Origin: Mesaphorura yosii
Taxonomy: Eukaryota; Arthropoda; Collembola; Poduromorpha; Tullbergiidae
Assembly (NCBI GenBank): GCA_009869945.1
Contig: WIXG01000237.1
Location: 60,254-124,253 of the forward strand
Length of the DNA stretch: 64,000 bases
Direction of reading: 5' to 3'
Positions 22,441 through 37,400 of the stretch are shown piece after piece. Numbering within the stretch: the stretch's first letter is position 1; every line of letters begins with the position of its first letter. A program made the translations under genes and the position numbers. Below the pieces are notes generated by a model, which saw only the letters and a list, made by a program, of their open reading frames with translations, was not told the origin of the DNA and did not search any database.

Positions 22441-25400
22441 CTTGAACAATGCGTAAATAATTACAACCCGCTTCAGCTTCATTAACCACGACCACAAGTA
22501 AGCATTGTTGTTTCATTCAGCTTCATCTTTCTCTTTCTCATAAATGATGCATGTCATCATACCAGCATTGGTCGTTGCGTATGTAATATCAAATCCACGA
22601 GTCATCTGAAACTTCGTAGCGAAATTAATCCACAACGTGTTTGTCGCTGAGAAAACTGGATTCGGTCTCGTTGAACCGCAGTATTTTGCTAGAAGATTTC
22701 CATTTCCATTCGTTTCCCGAATCTAGACAGAATCGCATGCAAGACTTGTTTGTATCATGAAGTGAGCTTTGCAATTTGCTATGCCTGGCCGCTCTGTCTG
22801 AATATTATCTCACCTCCAGAAAGCTCTGCGTACAATCATCGCTGTCAACAAGCTGAAATCTATTGAAGTACATAGAAATCGTTGACCCGTTTTGCGCTCT
22901 GATCACCATGACACAGTTAGTGTACAGCGGTGTAAAGGATGGGTATTCTGGGCTGAATATCCTGCCGTGCCCATTGTCAAATGTCCGGTTACATCCTGAA
23001 CAGATGTGCAAGTTAAGGCATACGCGTGCTGTCCATGGTTTATTGTTTAAAGCAACAATGGGTTAGATGCTAACCAGCAGCCTTGTATTCCAACTTGAAT
23101 CCTGTTGTCGTAATCGTCGGATCAGTGATGAACACAATTTCAGCCGATCGTCCAATCGAGAAGAAGTCTGGCGGTGTTTGCGAGCCACAGTATAAATAAT
23201 TCTGCATGAGACTTTCCTGTAGAGTTACATCAACAATTTAGACCATTTAAACTGGTCGACTGAGTTGAAGCGAATGATGTATATATAGAAAAGCATGCCA
23301 CGCCAGCAAGGCGTAAATGAGAAAAGAATGCGAAGCTTAAAGCTGTTGCTTTCGTCTGAGGTCAACTAGTTGAGAAAAATAGCAGAGGGGCTGCTTTCTG
23401 AGAAAGAAAAATGCGCGCAAGCGATAGATTCCAGCTACATGGAAGGAAAAGTCCGCAAAGAGAAAGTATTTTACCGTGTCAATGTCAAGATTCCGAAATC
23501 GCCAATCAACTGCTCGATTTCCATTGAATAGAATGGGGCCACCAATTCCTTCTGGATTGTTATACTGTGGAATAAGAATGTTCACACTTCATTGCACCAA
23601 GTGTTTGTCAGAATGAAGAGGAACGAGCAACGAGGTTCTTAGAAAATCAATCAAACACATGTGAACGCTTACATCTGCAGTGTAATAGGAGGAATGGGCA
23701 AGCGTGAACGGAAAATGAGCGCAGTCTTGTGTAAGCGAGAATTGGGCACGCGTTCTTTAAGATTCTGCCAATTCTTTATCAAACGCACAAGATCTCACCT
23801 CCATTAATCAGAGTGAAATGATTGTATTAAAAAAGGAACGAAACGGCAAATGAATGCATGAATCAAAATATTCACAACGAAAGTGGATTCAAAGAACAGC
23901 CTCAAACCATTACTTTACTCACGCATAAATTAATCTTACCGACGTAGCGATATCTCGAATTTCAAGGCGATCCTTTCCACAATTTGGACTGGATTCAATA
24001 TTCAGCTCAATAAATCTTATGTCAACTTCGTCATTGAATCGTGCGCCGTCAATCGTCCATTTGCAGCGCAAGTTGTTGCTGTAAGTATTCGGGTAGTTCG
24101 GGCTGGTAAGGACTTGCGGAGTTGTAGTCGCATTCAGAACAAATGTCGCTCCGCATGGTGCTGAAATCAATCAAGAGCCAATTTACTCACTATCACTTGA
24201 ATAGAAAGTGGCATCTGCATCTGCCATCGTTCTTAAAGAAAGGGTCGCAGACACGGTCGTAATTCAAAGAGACAATTTCAGCGTCTTTCTTGTCCATTCC
24301 CACCTCAAGCGTTCCCGCAGCATTGATTAATTACGACAATCATTAGCTACTGCTTAATATCCAGGAAGGCGGGGACTGATTTGTAGAGTATGTAGAAGTG
24401 GCTGTGCTTCATTTCTTGTAACTTACAAGGTCGTGACGACAGAGTAGCGCGGAACCCGGAGAATTGATAAGACCCATCCGACACGAAATTTATCCACAAG
24501 AAATTCGTCGTGGACGACAATTGGGAAGGAGTGCTGGACCCGCAAAATTTTCCAAGCAAAGTCGCGTAAGGACCTGGGCCGTCTCTGACCTGTATGCAAC
24601 AAGAGCTCATTATATCAGAGTTATCACTGTCACAAATTTTCTATTGTCAGTAACAATAAACTTCACGTGGACTTGAAACTGGTTTAATTGAGTTAGATTT
24701 TCGTTGGAAAGCCTAAAACCATAACGGTATGTGATTGTCTCACCTCAACATAATCGAATGGACATATGTCATCCGAAGTTGCGGTGGTTTCCCCTCCGGT
24801 GGGTCTGCCTCTCCGTTGCTGTCCTTCAAGTGTGAAGGACGTAAAGGCCAAATCAATTATCTGAAAGTCCGGTCCGACGACCAACCATTGGCAGTCCAAA
24901 AATTGATCATATTTCCCGTCGTTGTCAGCGTCTGGGCTGCGAATGTTGACTGCTCCCGAGGTTGTGTTAATTCTTCCACCACAACCTTCAAGCTCGCCTA
25001 AAATGGAAAGCACGGGCCTGTTTTCTGATACTCGCTAAAAATTCAGGAATTTCAACTGCTGGATTGCTAATGTACCAATTGTAAAATCAATTGCTGCCTT
25101 AAACCCGCTGTGATTGATGCTCCAGTCCGTAACGAACTGCACAGTCATTGCATTAGTCTTTGTGACAATTTTTGCAATATTTGAGGTTAAGTTTCCACAA
25201 AATGTTCCAAGCTTGGCCGTTTCATTGATTCTGTCGCCTTCAAACAGTTTGACGTAATCGTAATAGCAGCGCGGGCTGAATTCCAGCTCGAGCCATTCAA
25301 ACCTGTCAAGAAGTTGGATTAATCATTTGTAAAGCAAAGTCCGATGCAAGTTTGATTCGTTCTTTCCCAATGAAAGCTCGCTTGACTTCAGAAATAATTT

Positions 25401-28400
25401 AAAACTCGTTAGAGACTCTGAATAAAAATTCCTTAAGAATAATTAACAAATTCGATTTTGATACAGATCCCAAGGTTCTCTTTTTCAGATAGATTATGAA
25501 AAATTCATTCTTACTTAAATCTAACAACTTTTCTTGGTGGGGCCCGCACAATCCAGGTACAGTTCATATTCGGTGCTGACGTAAATGGATGTCCAGGGGA
25601 TTGGACTGACTTCGGTTCAGTGATAGCTCCACCACAATCTTTGCAGTTTATAATAAATTAGCCTGTGCTCTCCGTCATTGTGACAGATGCGATGACTCGA
25701 CAGACTTACGATAAATAGTGTAGCGCACTTTCCATCCGTAATTTTCATATGATGCTCGATAATTGTACGAAATCGTCACAGCTCCTCGGCCGACAAACAC
25801 CGGAGGCAGTTCTTGCCCGCAGTACAAGCCTCCCTGGTGTCTACCCCACCTGGCCCACGGGGCAGTGTTGTTGCCTTCCCAAACGGAAACGTTTACAAAC
25901 GGACACGGACTCACAGTTTCTTCTCGCTCGGATATGGAGTGATAATGACCGTCTGGAACTGCAGAGTAACGAATAATCGATTAGAGAATGCTACAGAAAA
26001 TTGTGGTGCTTGCTCATTTACCAATGATTTCAAATGGCGGTACAAACTCTGCGACAACATAGTCGTTGTCATTTGATCCTTGTATTACGTAGTCACATTT
26101 GGCGACCCGGTACGTGTATTCCCAACCCCTCCAAGACCAATAATTTCCTGTGTTGACGTGTAAAGAATGATTCATGCGGTCATAATGAGCTGACCGAACA
26201 ATCCCTTCTTCTTCGGTGAAGACTCCTCCGCAAGGAGAATACCAATACAGCTGAATAAAATTTCAGATCAATATCATTGAACAGGACTAGGAGGCATTAA
26301 TTTGGCGGAGTTACTCACGAAGAATCCGTCGCCATTCACCACCTCATTTGAATGAAATTTGACCTTCACTGAAGTACTCGTCGTGTTGATTGGACGGGGT
26401 AATTGCTTCCCGCAATATCTTCCGAGAGAAGTCCATTCATGAGGTGATCTTGTGAAGAACTGGTAAGAAGTAATTCAAAAACTTCATGCTTGTCTACCTA
26501 ACTGCTCTGACACAGCCGCATGTTGTGGTACCTCCAGATAGTCGTTGCTACAATTTGGAGTAACTTCGAGGTCAAACCTCTCATCAAAAATGATGTTGAC
26601 CGTGTAGCCAGGCACCGTCTCAATAATCCATTCACACTCGATATTGTTTGGATATCGACTAGAATTGGTCGTCCCTCCAGTTTGAGTGGATGTTGGCGAG
26701 CGAATTGATCCAAGCTTAGTGTGTAGGATTCCGCCACATCCTAAATGTAACAAATGCCAAATGCCGCTATGAAAATTCCGCATTTCCTTCAACATGCATT
26801 AAATTCTATTCATTTAATTCCATACCATGCTCAATAGTATTCGTCTGCAATTGGAACCCACGTTTCGAGCCATCACTATTCTCATCAGAATGAAATTCAA
26901 TCCACAACACGTTGGACATGGAATTGAATGTTTGAGGTGTGTTCGACCCGCAATACTTTCCAAGCACAGGCGATGAGGGATATTTTCCATTGCGAATTAC
27001 GACGTAGTCTTTATCGCACCCATCGTTGGACTGATGGTCATCCATGTCCATAGTGATAAATGTAATCGAAATTTGTGACCCGCCGTAATATTGCAAGACC
27101 CAAATGCATTCTGTATTCGTCGGGTAGCTAGAAGGATAATTCGGACTTTGTATGGTGTCGTTTGGTCCTCGAAGCACGCCACCACAACTCATGACTTGGT
27201 AGCTGATGTTAAATGTTGACTCCCAATGCGAAGCCTGAAGTTAATCAGTTCATCCTCAAGTTTTTATAGTTTCAGTGAAATGGTTGAGATCGCTCTGGCG
27301 CTCACCTCATAAGTTACTGTGAAATCGTCACCAGGAATGTAAAACTTCTGGTTCGTCAACACTCCGCAGTACGCTCTCCAATTGTACGTGCCCATCAAGG
27401 CCATTACACTACCACCTAACGCAATAAGTCGTTTTAGATAACTGGACGATAGATTGCCTTCACATGCATCATGTCACATTTGCAAATTGCACGTCCTACC
27501 GGGCTGCACACGAAGAGCTCCTTGAGTGCAGTAAATGTTCCTGGTAGTGGACCACGGAGGCAATTTCATGTCTTTTATGGTGATCACAGTTGTCGAATTT
27601 CCGGAAGAGCTTGAATGTGTCCATTCGCATAAAATAGACGTCGTCGTGTTTGGCGTTCCTGTTCTTCCCTCGGGAGAGGAGACATCTCCCTGAGAGCCGG
27701 TTAATTCTCCTCCACAAACTAGAATCGGATTTCCAAATCGGGCCGTACTTGGAAATTAGCACGCCTGAATTTGAGTTTAACGCAAACTTACGAGCTGGTA
27801 GTTCGGAGTTGTATCTCGCCTTAAATCCGCGATGGGACACCGAGCCATCCGTGTAGAACCACAAAGTCAGTGAATTCGAAGTAGATTCAACGGGTTCCGG
27901 TAGGGTGGATCCGCACAGGGTTTTATTGTACATTTTGGCGTGACCGAAGTCACCTGCGTCAGTGCTTGGAGCCACCTGATACAGCTATACTTTATTTGCG
28001 CAATGTGAAGGATTAAGGGTGTTGGTACTTACAGTCACGTAGTCTGGACAGAACGATGTTCCATCACTCCGTGCGACGGACTCTTCCAAGTCGAAATCTA
28101 AAAACTCGAGCCGAACTCTCCTATGAGACGGAGCAACTATTCTCCAGTAACAAATACGATAATGCGGGTACGGTCTGGGGTACTGATTGCTCTGAATCGT
28201 GCCTGTTGGAGTAGTCATTACCCCTCCACAGCCTGAAAAGTCAGGAGCATTTAAACTTCATCACATGATTATGGAACCTGCAACAGTCAATTCGCGAATC
28301 ATTCAGTACGTTCAGTCGAAGGCCAAATTTTAATCTTGAATCTTGCTTGCACTCCCTTCATTCCTGGACCCGAGTGAAATATTACATGAGCCTTGTTCAT

Positions 28401-31400
28401 ACTTGTTTCAACGCTACTTGGAGTGGTTCTCAGACCGCAATAAGTCCAATTTCGTGGTGATTCAATTTCTGGACATGGGAAACAGAGAAATAGAAGCTGG
28501 AGAATGCTTCCAGAAAGAAATGGTAAAAGGGTCTTGCTCACCCGTGAAGTTGTATTCTGAAACTTGAAGCCAGTCTTGAGTACAGTTCTCAATTCTTGTT
28601 GTTTCGTCAATGATGGCGTTGTTTCCTATTTTCAACTCATAAAACATAATTCTGAGGTATGAGGCCTCGGGTCCCTTAATCGTCCATACGCAATCGATGC
28701 TGGCGTCATAGTTGTTCGGATATCCTGTTCAGGTATACAAGTATCATCAATGCCTCAACTTATTGCAGCTTTACATATATGCCTTCCATTTGGATACCTG
28801 GACTCAAAATGGTTCCAGCCCATCCAAGAATGGTGCCTCCACATTTAGCTGATTTGAAATAAATTTACAAGTCTGTACAATTTAATAACAACTTGAATTT
28901 TTTTTGCTTTGTTATGATTTACCAATCGATGCCTTCGCTTTGAATCCAGGCTGGGGCTAATTAACATATAGAGAGGAATTAATTCCGGTATTCACGTTCA
29001 CGGTAAACCGGCAAACAAAACTGGTCTCCGCTGGACTCACCTCGCTGATAGTTGTGAAGTAGCGGACATACAAAACATTACCCGTCGATTTCTGCGTCCC
29101 AGGCATGTCGGTGCAGAATGTGTTGATGAGTGGTGAAAGCCGAGTACCGCCATCACGCACTTCAACACCCTCCTGATCGCACCTGTTCAAGAATCGATTC
29201 CATTCACGCAAATTTGATCGGCTTCATAAGTATGACAGTGATTTTTGCATTCATTTGGATTCAATTTGCAAGATTTGTCTTACGGCCAGTCTCTGTAAAG
29301 TTGGAAGCTCAGTAAGAAGTCGAGCTGAACCGCTTCATTTTGAGGAGCCGATAGCACCCACTCGCATTCAGTAAATGGTGCCGGAATATGAGGGTAGTTT
29401 GGCGATGAGAACACGTACTCATCGCCATCATTCGCCAGGTGAATCTGACCACCACAACCAGCAGAAACTTCGTTATAAATTATCGAGAAGCCCTGCAACC
29501 ACAAGGTAAAGTGAGCTCAATGACTTTCTCCAACATGCACACAGTACGACCCAATATTTGACACTTGCAGTGCCTCCAGACGTGTGAGAAGTAAACTGAA
29601 TGTAAAGCTGGTTTCCATTCGATTCGGGAATAGCTGGCACTGTGTTTCCACAAAACCGCCCTTGCCCCAAGAATGGCGCCTCATTGTTTCCACCATTTCG
29701 GATCTATTTAGCAAATGAAAGGCGGATATCTACAATTTCTAAGAATACAAGCTTGCTCGTGTCTTACAATCAGTTGATCAGACTGGCATGTTTGAGCGGC
29801 TCCAGCGTAAACATTGAAGGCTTCGAAAGTAAGTTGAATTGTTCGGCCTGGCCGTGCCATAATAATCCAAATGCACGTGGCAGCAGGATAATTTCTTGGA
29901 TAATTGGGAGTGGTTATTTTTCCCCTCAAATTTCGAATAATTCCTCCACAAACTTCAGAAATAGAAGGTAATGTAATAAAACTGGTTACAGAATAGCCCA
30001 CAAGGGACTCACCAGCGTTAAGTGAAAGATTAAATCCTGGGCGTGAGACGGACGCATCAGATTCAAAGACTAGCTTCATTGTCCGCCCGGATGAAGTTAG
30101 AACCGTCCCATTTTCGCTTCTTTGGCACATTGTTTTATTAAGCACATAATTCGGGAGGCCGTTCTCACCTGTGAAATGTTTAGCCGTACTTTCAGTCCGG
30201 AGGTCGAATACGCAGTTTACGGAATGTCAGCTGCGTCGCATTCTTCACTTACCATCGTAAGCTTCTAATTTATCATATTGGCAATTGTACTGGCTTTCTA
30301 TATCAAAATCTTCTACTTTGAGCTGAATGCGATTGCTTAACATTGCATTTAGAATCCATTCGCATCTCATGTTCAGTGGATACCCGTTCGGATAACCGGG
30401 GCTTAACAGAGTAGTTGTGTTGTCCTCAAGCACAGTGACGGCCCCTCCGCATCCTGTGAAGCGCAGACAACATTTACATTCCATTTTCGCATGATCACCG
30501 CGAACGTGCAGTAGGAGTTGATGTCCATACCTGTAATATTGTTGGACAGCGCAGTAATGTTTATTCCTGGCACAGGAACTTCTTCCCAGGTCAAACTAAA
30601 TATAGATGCATATAAATATACTCGCGTTCTTGAAAAGACGACGTAAACCACATTTCCAGTCGAAGTCACTGGTTCAGGAAGTGTTTGACCACCTTCATTT
30701 AACAGAAGTGGCGAAGAATCGTCGTAGCCATCATAAATCTGGAACGTCCAAACATGGCAGCAGCGTGAGAACTGAAACCCCAGCCAAGGGACAGATCTCA
30801 TCAGCTCACCTTCATCCTGTTGTCCATGTTCACGGCGTAGCCAATGTCAAACTCGTTAAATGTGATTTGAATGGCTTGGGATTCGTTGACAATAATTCTC
30901 CACGTGAAAGTCCCGGCCGTCTGCGTGGGCAGTGGGTACGATGGTGACTCAATTGTGCCATACGAGCCGCTCAACTCATTCCCATGAACTATAAAAGGTT
31001 ACATATATCATATCATGTCAAATCTTTTGTTCCCACCATTCGAACTTACCCAAAGTATAGTCAGCCATGAATCCCGGAGCTTGGCCTGAAAATGGACAAA
31101 TTGTACTGAGATTCTGACCCGCCCGGACTTATAAACAGTTTGCGAATCCCAGTAAGGACGAAACATACCGTCCGCATCTGTCCGGAACAAAACCCAAAGC
31201 ACTCGTTCAGCAGTGATATTTGTGGGCAGCTCAATTCCACAGAAATGGCCGAGTAGTTGCCCACTGGCGTCATTTTCGTGAATCTCGACGAAATCCGAGT
31301 TGCAGAAATCACTTTGTTCAAGTTCGAATCGACGGAAAGACAATGACACACGATTTCCTGAAATTAAGAGAAAATACGACTTGCTTATTCTAAGACCCGT

Positions 31401-34400
31401 TTTGTATTTTGGGCATGGATACCTGCTGATGCTTTTATAATCCAAGTGCACTCTGCATTCGGAGGATAACCGCCAGGAAAGTTGGGACTCGTGAAGCTGC
31501 CCTCGTTGGACGTCAACATTCCACCGCATGCTGGAAAGTGAGCATTAGACATTGAGTACTTGGCTTGCTTTTCGCTTCTATCGATTAAAGCAGCTTTGTC
31601 ATGCAACCTGAGCTTGAGACATCGTACGTTGCTCTGAATCCATAGCCGTAGGCATCTTCAGTGAGGACCCGCACAACCAATCCATTCCCTTGACTTGTGA
31701 TTGTGGGTGGAACTCGGGCAAAGCAATATTTCCCAACGGACGGTGCATCAAAGTCCTCACCGTCTAAAACCTCAACGAAATTCCTCTCACAATTTTCTTG
31801 TGTAGACCGCGAGTTAATATCCATGTGAGTAAAGGTCAGAGTGACACGATCCTCGGGGCTGGGTCCCATAATGAACCATGAACAATTCAACCGGTAGATA
31901 AAATGTGGGAAATTGGGAGACGTGAGTTCTCCACTTCCTTCAGCGTTTATTCTCGCACCGCACCCCTGCAAGAGGAAAATAGTACGAAAGGGTTCAAAAC
32001 TTTCCTATTTCAATGTAGAATTGAATGCCAAATTAGAATGCTGAGTTACGGTAGTGTAATTCATCTTGAATCCTCTTCCCACCGTGGACCCGTCAGACTT
32101 AAATCGCACATACACTCGGTTTCCGGTGGATCTGACAACTGCTGGTTCAGGAATTGTGTTTCCGCAGACCATCGAGATGAGTGGTGCGTACCTCGAAGAG
32201 CCATCATAAACAGCGACATGATCATACGAACAGTTGATGTGCCTTTCTACGTCAAATTCCAAAAACTGGAGTTCGACCACATGATTCCGGTCCACCGTGA
32301 TAACCCATTCACATTCAGTATGTGAGTCATAACTCTTCGGGTAGTTGGGCGAGTAGATGAAGCCTGTCGGTGCAGACAAGTAACCGCCACAGCCTCCAGG
32401 CTGCTCTTGTATCCAACCATAGAATCCCTTGGCCGATACAACAGCGTCACTTTTGAACTTGACAAACATGTTGTTGCCGAAGGATGTTACTGAAATTGAT
32501 TTGTCAGCCTTATGGCAGAGTGTCGTCAGCAGTGGAGAGTTGTCATCAATGCCTCCATACACCTGTCGAAGTTATTATACACTAGACCAGAAAAAAATTA
32601 AACGCGAGAACCGATTAGTGGTTGCAAGTTCCTCACTTTCAGGTAATCGAACACGCAGTCTTGCGCTCTTTCCAGGTCCAAGTCATAAATGGTGAGCTGC
32701 ACACGAGTACCAAGCGCGGTCTGAATTTCCCATTCGCACATCACATTCGTGGTGTACGGCCTTGGATAATTTGGACTTTTCAGCTCTCCGTACCCGCCAA
32801 CAATACGACCGCCGCAACCTCAATTTAAACAACACTTTGATTAGCTTTCCGGGGCCGTTTCCTTCACACCACGCGAGTGGGTGCCATTTTGCCTTTTACC
32901 ATCAACAATCCATTCCAATCTGAATCCATTCATGGCTTTGGTGGCGTCGGTTACGAAGTTCACTACAGCGATTGACAAGTTCGTTGAGATCAATGCTGGT
33001 ACAGAAGTCCCACAATATTTTCCAAGTGGATTTTGTGCACCGCCGTCATTATTTCGTTCGTGAATCTAAAGAAAGACATCGCACCGTGAATCAGATAATG
33101 AAGTCTGAAGGGAATAGGCAATTTGTTTATAAAGTGTCCGCTTACCTCAACAAAATCGTACCGGCAGTTATTGAAAACAGGTTCTTCGACAGCAAAATGT
33201 GAAAAACTCAAATTCAGTTTATTGCCCATCGGAGCTTCAATTGTCCAGCTACAATTTCGGTGATGCGGGTACGGGCGAGGAAAGTTGGGCGATTCAATGA
33301 CTCCCGAGTGTCCTCGTAACGTACGGACGCACACTAAAAATTATTATACCAACATAATGTGCGAAACATAAAAACTAAATGCGGATACGGAAATGGAATT
33401 GACAGGCTGCTGGCCACCTGTTTGATAACTCGCGTGGAAGCCTCGCCCATTTGTTCCAAACACGCTTACGAATTTAATTCTCAGCGAATTTCCGGTCGAG
33501 TTCAGGGCTAACATGGATTCGGCAGAGCAATATTTTCCCACCACTGGACTCGCGGCATTTGAGCCGTCACGGATCTGTTCGAAACAGAATCAAGCTATCA
33601 TGGCGCCGGCCCGTGCACTCAGGAAGCAGCTTTGCAGTTTCGCTTACTTCGACATATTCTCTTCTACAGTCGTTGGAACGCTGAACGTCCAAATCAACAA
33701 ATACAAATTGAATTGCACTGCCTCGATTCACAGTTATCGTCCAAAAGCATTCTGTTCTGATGCCGGGACTCATCGGATAATTTGGAGAGACAATGGACCC
33801 ACTTGGAGAGGTCAATGTGCCGCCGCAACCTGTAGGCAGAAATGAGCACGCCATTATTTCGTGTGCAGAAGATGAAGCCCTTCAACCGAGAAGTATATAA
33901 AATGCGACCTGTCGCTGTTCCATCCCAAAATATATTGAATCCTTTCGCGGATCTCGAGTGATCCGAGGAAAATTTCAAGAACACTGCGTTGCTAAAAGAT
34001 GGAATGGTGGTTGGTGGTGGAGCGTTTCCGCAGTATTTCCCAATCAGAGGTGATGTCGGGTGTCCGCCATTTCTAATGCCGACAACGTATTCGGTAAAAA
34101 TTGTGAGGTCTCAAGTCAATGAATGAGTAATGACCAATCGGCGTTACCTGATCTCTAAGTAATCATACACGCATCCTCGCGTGGTCCCATTTTCCATTTC
34201 AAAATCGGTGACATTGAGCATGACCTGTTTTCCGACCGGGACTTGAATTGTCCAGGTACATGATTTTCCGTGTGGATAGTTATTTGGGTAGCCTGGACTT
34301 CTGAGAACCCCGTATTCGGTGAAATAGTTTCCGCCACAAACTGAATTTAGTTTTACAACTCATGGACAATGAAACATTCAAAGTTTTGTGGAGCTCGTAG

Positions 34401-37400
34401 TTATTCACAAAACCTGTGCTTGAATTCACGATGACATAGTTTGCCATGAACCCATCGTGCGCAACGGAATGGTCCGACTCAAAAGTGACGGTCAGCGTAT
34501 AGTCCGATGATGTGATGAGTGGCGGCAGTTCAGATCCACAGAATCTGAGTATTAGACGTGCAACAGTAAAATAGTCAGAGCCTTCATCAATAAGGCCTCA
34601 CCTTCCAACTAGAGAATTATTTCCTGACAGGGTCGAATTGTCGTAGATTTCAACTGCGTCGTATCTGCACCTTGAATTTCTCTCCAAACTGAATGAAACC
34701 CAACTCAGGCGAATAACCTGAAACAATTATAGGTTTCATTGGTAGTTCTCGCTCATTCTGTTGAAAGCATGTTATGTTGAGAAAGGAAATGAGCACCTGT
34801 CCTGGCTGACCACGAATAATCCATTTGCATCTGACTCCATGAGGGTACACTTCGGGATGACCGGGACTACTAATCACTCCATGTGAGTCCTTGAGAATAC
34901 CGCCGCAACCTGCGTAAGTAAAAGTGCACCCATATTATCGTTTGTCACCAACCAATCAGTTTCTTCGCTTTGTTGTGTGGATAACAATAAATTACTTGTA
35001 TCGATTGTAGAATAATTTGCCATGAATCCTCTGTTTTGAACGCTTCCATCTGTTGTGAACCGAATCCAGAGGTAGTTGAAGGTTGAGATGACTGGTTCAG
35101 GCATGGTTTCTCGACCACCGCAGTAGTGCCCAATGAGCGTCGAATTTTCGTTATCGCCATCCCGTATCTGAAAATCGAACCGGGTGCGAATTTCAAGTAC
35201 TACGTTTCAGAAACAATTGCAAGACTGTAGGCACAGTGCCTGCAAACCTCGACATAATCGTAGAAGCATCGACTGTCGCCCGAAGCTTCGATGTCGAAGT
35301 CCAGAAACTGTAGCGTGATTGCTTTGTTCAAAGGTTGTGATATGACGTAAATACAGTTTCTATTCTTTGGATAACTGGCGGGATGGAATGGCGACCTTAA
35401 AATTCCCTCAGGACTTGCAAAAATCCCACCGCAAACTGTAAATATAAAGAAATTGGTATCGAGTTGTAAGAAGAAACGTTTACAAAATTCCGTGACGAGT
35501 TTCTCCACGTTACCCGATTCATATCTTGCATTGAAGCCACCAAACGAAATGGAGGCATCACTTTTAAACAGGACCAGCAAAGTGTTGGACGTGGACCGGA
35601 TAACTGGTGGCGTATTTCGCTCGCAGAATCTTCCGAGCAGTGGGCTTTCTGCAGTGCTTCCATCGTGAATCTGGCACGTAAATTTAAGGGTAATCTTAAG
35701 TCTGTCAAGTAGACAATCAAGATATAGTTTACTCACCTCGACTGAATCAAACCTGCAATTTGAGCCTGACTCCAACTCAAACGATATGAATGTCAGAACA
35801 ATTCTATCATCGACTGAAGGCATCCGAATTAAATATTCACAGTCAAGCCCGTGCGCGTATGGTTCTGGGTGTTGGGGTGAAGTGAAGCCACCTCGAGATT
35901 CGGTGAACACACCACCACATCCAGGAATGCCTGCAATATATGTGTCGATTAGCACTATTATTTTTTGACACGATGTTTTGGTTGAGATTTTAATAGTCGC
36001 ATACCTGGGACTTCAGTGAAGGTGATATGGAACCCTCTGTCAGAGGCACTTGAGTCGGAATGGAATCTTAGCGCGATGTGGGCGCCCGATGAAACAATTG
36101 GCGCCGGCAACGTTGAATTGCAAAATCTTCCGAGCACATTGGCGCTTTCCTCTACACCATCACGAACTTCCAAGTAGTCATACGAGCAGTTGGAGTGAAT
36201 TTCGATTTGCAGCGTTGCAAAGACAAGTTGGATGCGTTTAGACAACGCGACTGATATGATCCAGAGGCAGTCTCTATTGTTCGGGTAGTTTGATGGGTAT
36301 CCAGGCGAATTTATGGCTCCGTGAGTTTGACCAGTTATTGTGCCACCACAAACTGTGACGTGCGCATAAAATATCCAGGAAATTGAGGCCCTGAACTTGG
36401 ACTTGTCGCATATCTTCTGTGTACTTACCAGGGTCAGTCGTGTTATAATTCAGTTCAAACCCAAGCCCAGTCGTTGAGTGGTCTGAATGAAACCACAGAT
36501 GCAATGCTTCGTGAGTTGAGACAATGTTCCCACCGAGTGGCAATTCTTCTCCGCAGAATCTTCCAATCAAAGGAGCATTTGCGTCATGCCCATCTGAAAT
36601 CTAATTGAGAATATCTGTCAGAACAAGCGATTCCGATTATATATTCATAGTTTAATTTCTTAGCTTACTCTCAGCCAGTCATACGAGCACCTGCTTCCGC
36701 CTTCAAGATGGAACCTCATGAAGGTCACATTGATGACTTGCCCTACCAAAGTCTCGATGGTCCACATACAGTTTGTGTTGTGGTTGTAAGTCTGCCCCCT
36801 ATCGTGAGGGTACACCAAAGTTCCTTCCAAAGCTGTGAGTCTTCCGCCGCAACCTGGACATCGAAATACGAAACATAGTCTATGCAAGCTTCCAGTCTCA
36901 CCATTTTGCGTATTAAAAGTTCACAGCTTTTCTCTTACTGTCTTCCTGCCGCTCACAGTTAAGGCCCGTGAAATCATTGGTGCAATGACAAATGTAGCCC
37001 GTTGCTGACCCATCTTGTCTGCAAGTTCCTCCGTTCTGACACGGTGCTCTTGCACACGGATCCAATCGAACGTTGCAAGTTAGACCTGTAAATATGCGTA
37101 GCATTGTACCGAAAGTTACATTATCCACGACTATCACGACAAAATAAGCGTTAAGAAGAAAGAATAGAACCTGCGAATCCAGGAAGACAACTGCAAGCAA
37201 ATGCATTCCCGTGCGAAATGCAGGTAGCTCCGTTCAGGCAGGGATTGCTGGTGCATGGGTTTCCACCTGGTCCGACATCGGTTCCACTTCCACCACCGCT
37301 GGAATACGGGAAGCAGCCATGCAGTCCCATTCCCGTTCCAGAGTAGCCAGCGGGGCATAAACATTGCACGTAACTTTGACCGATGGCTATAATCGCATGC

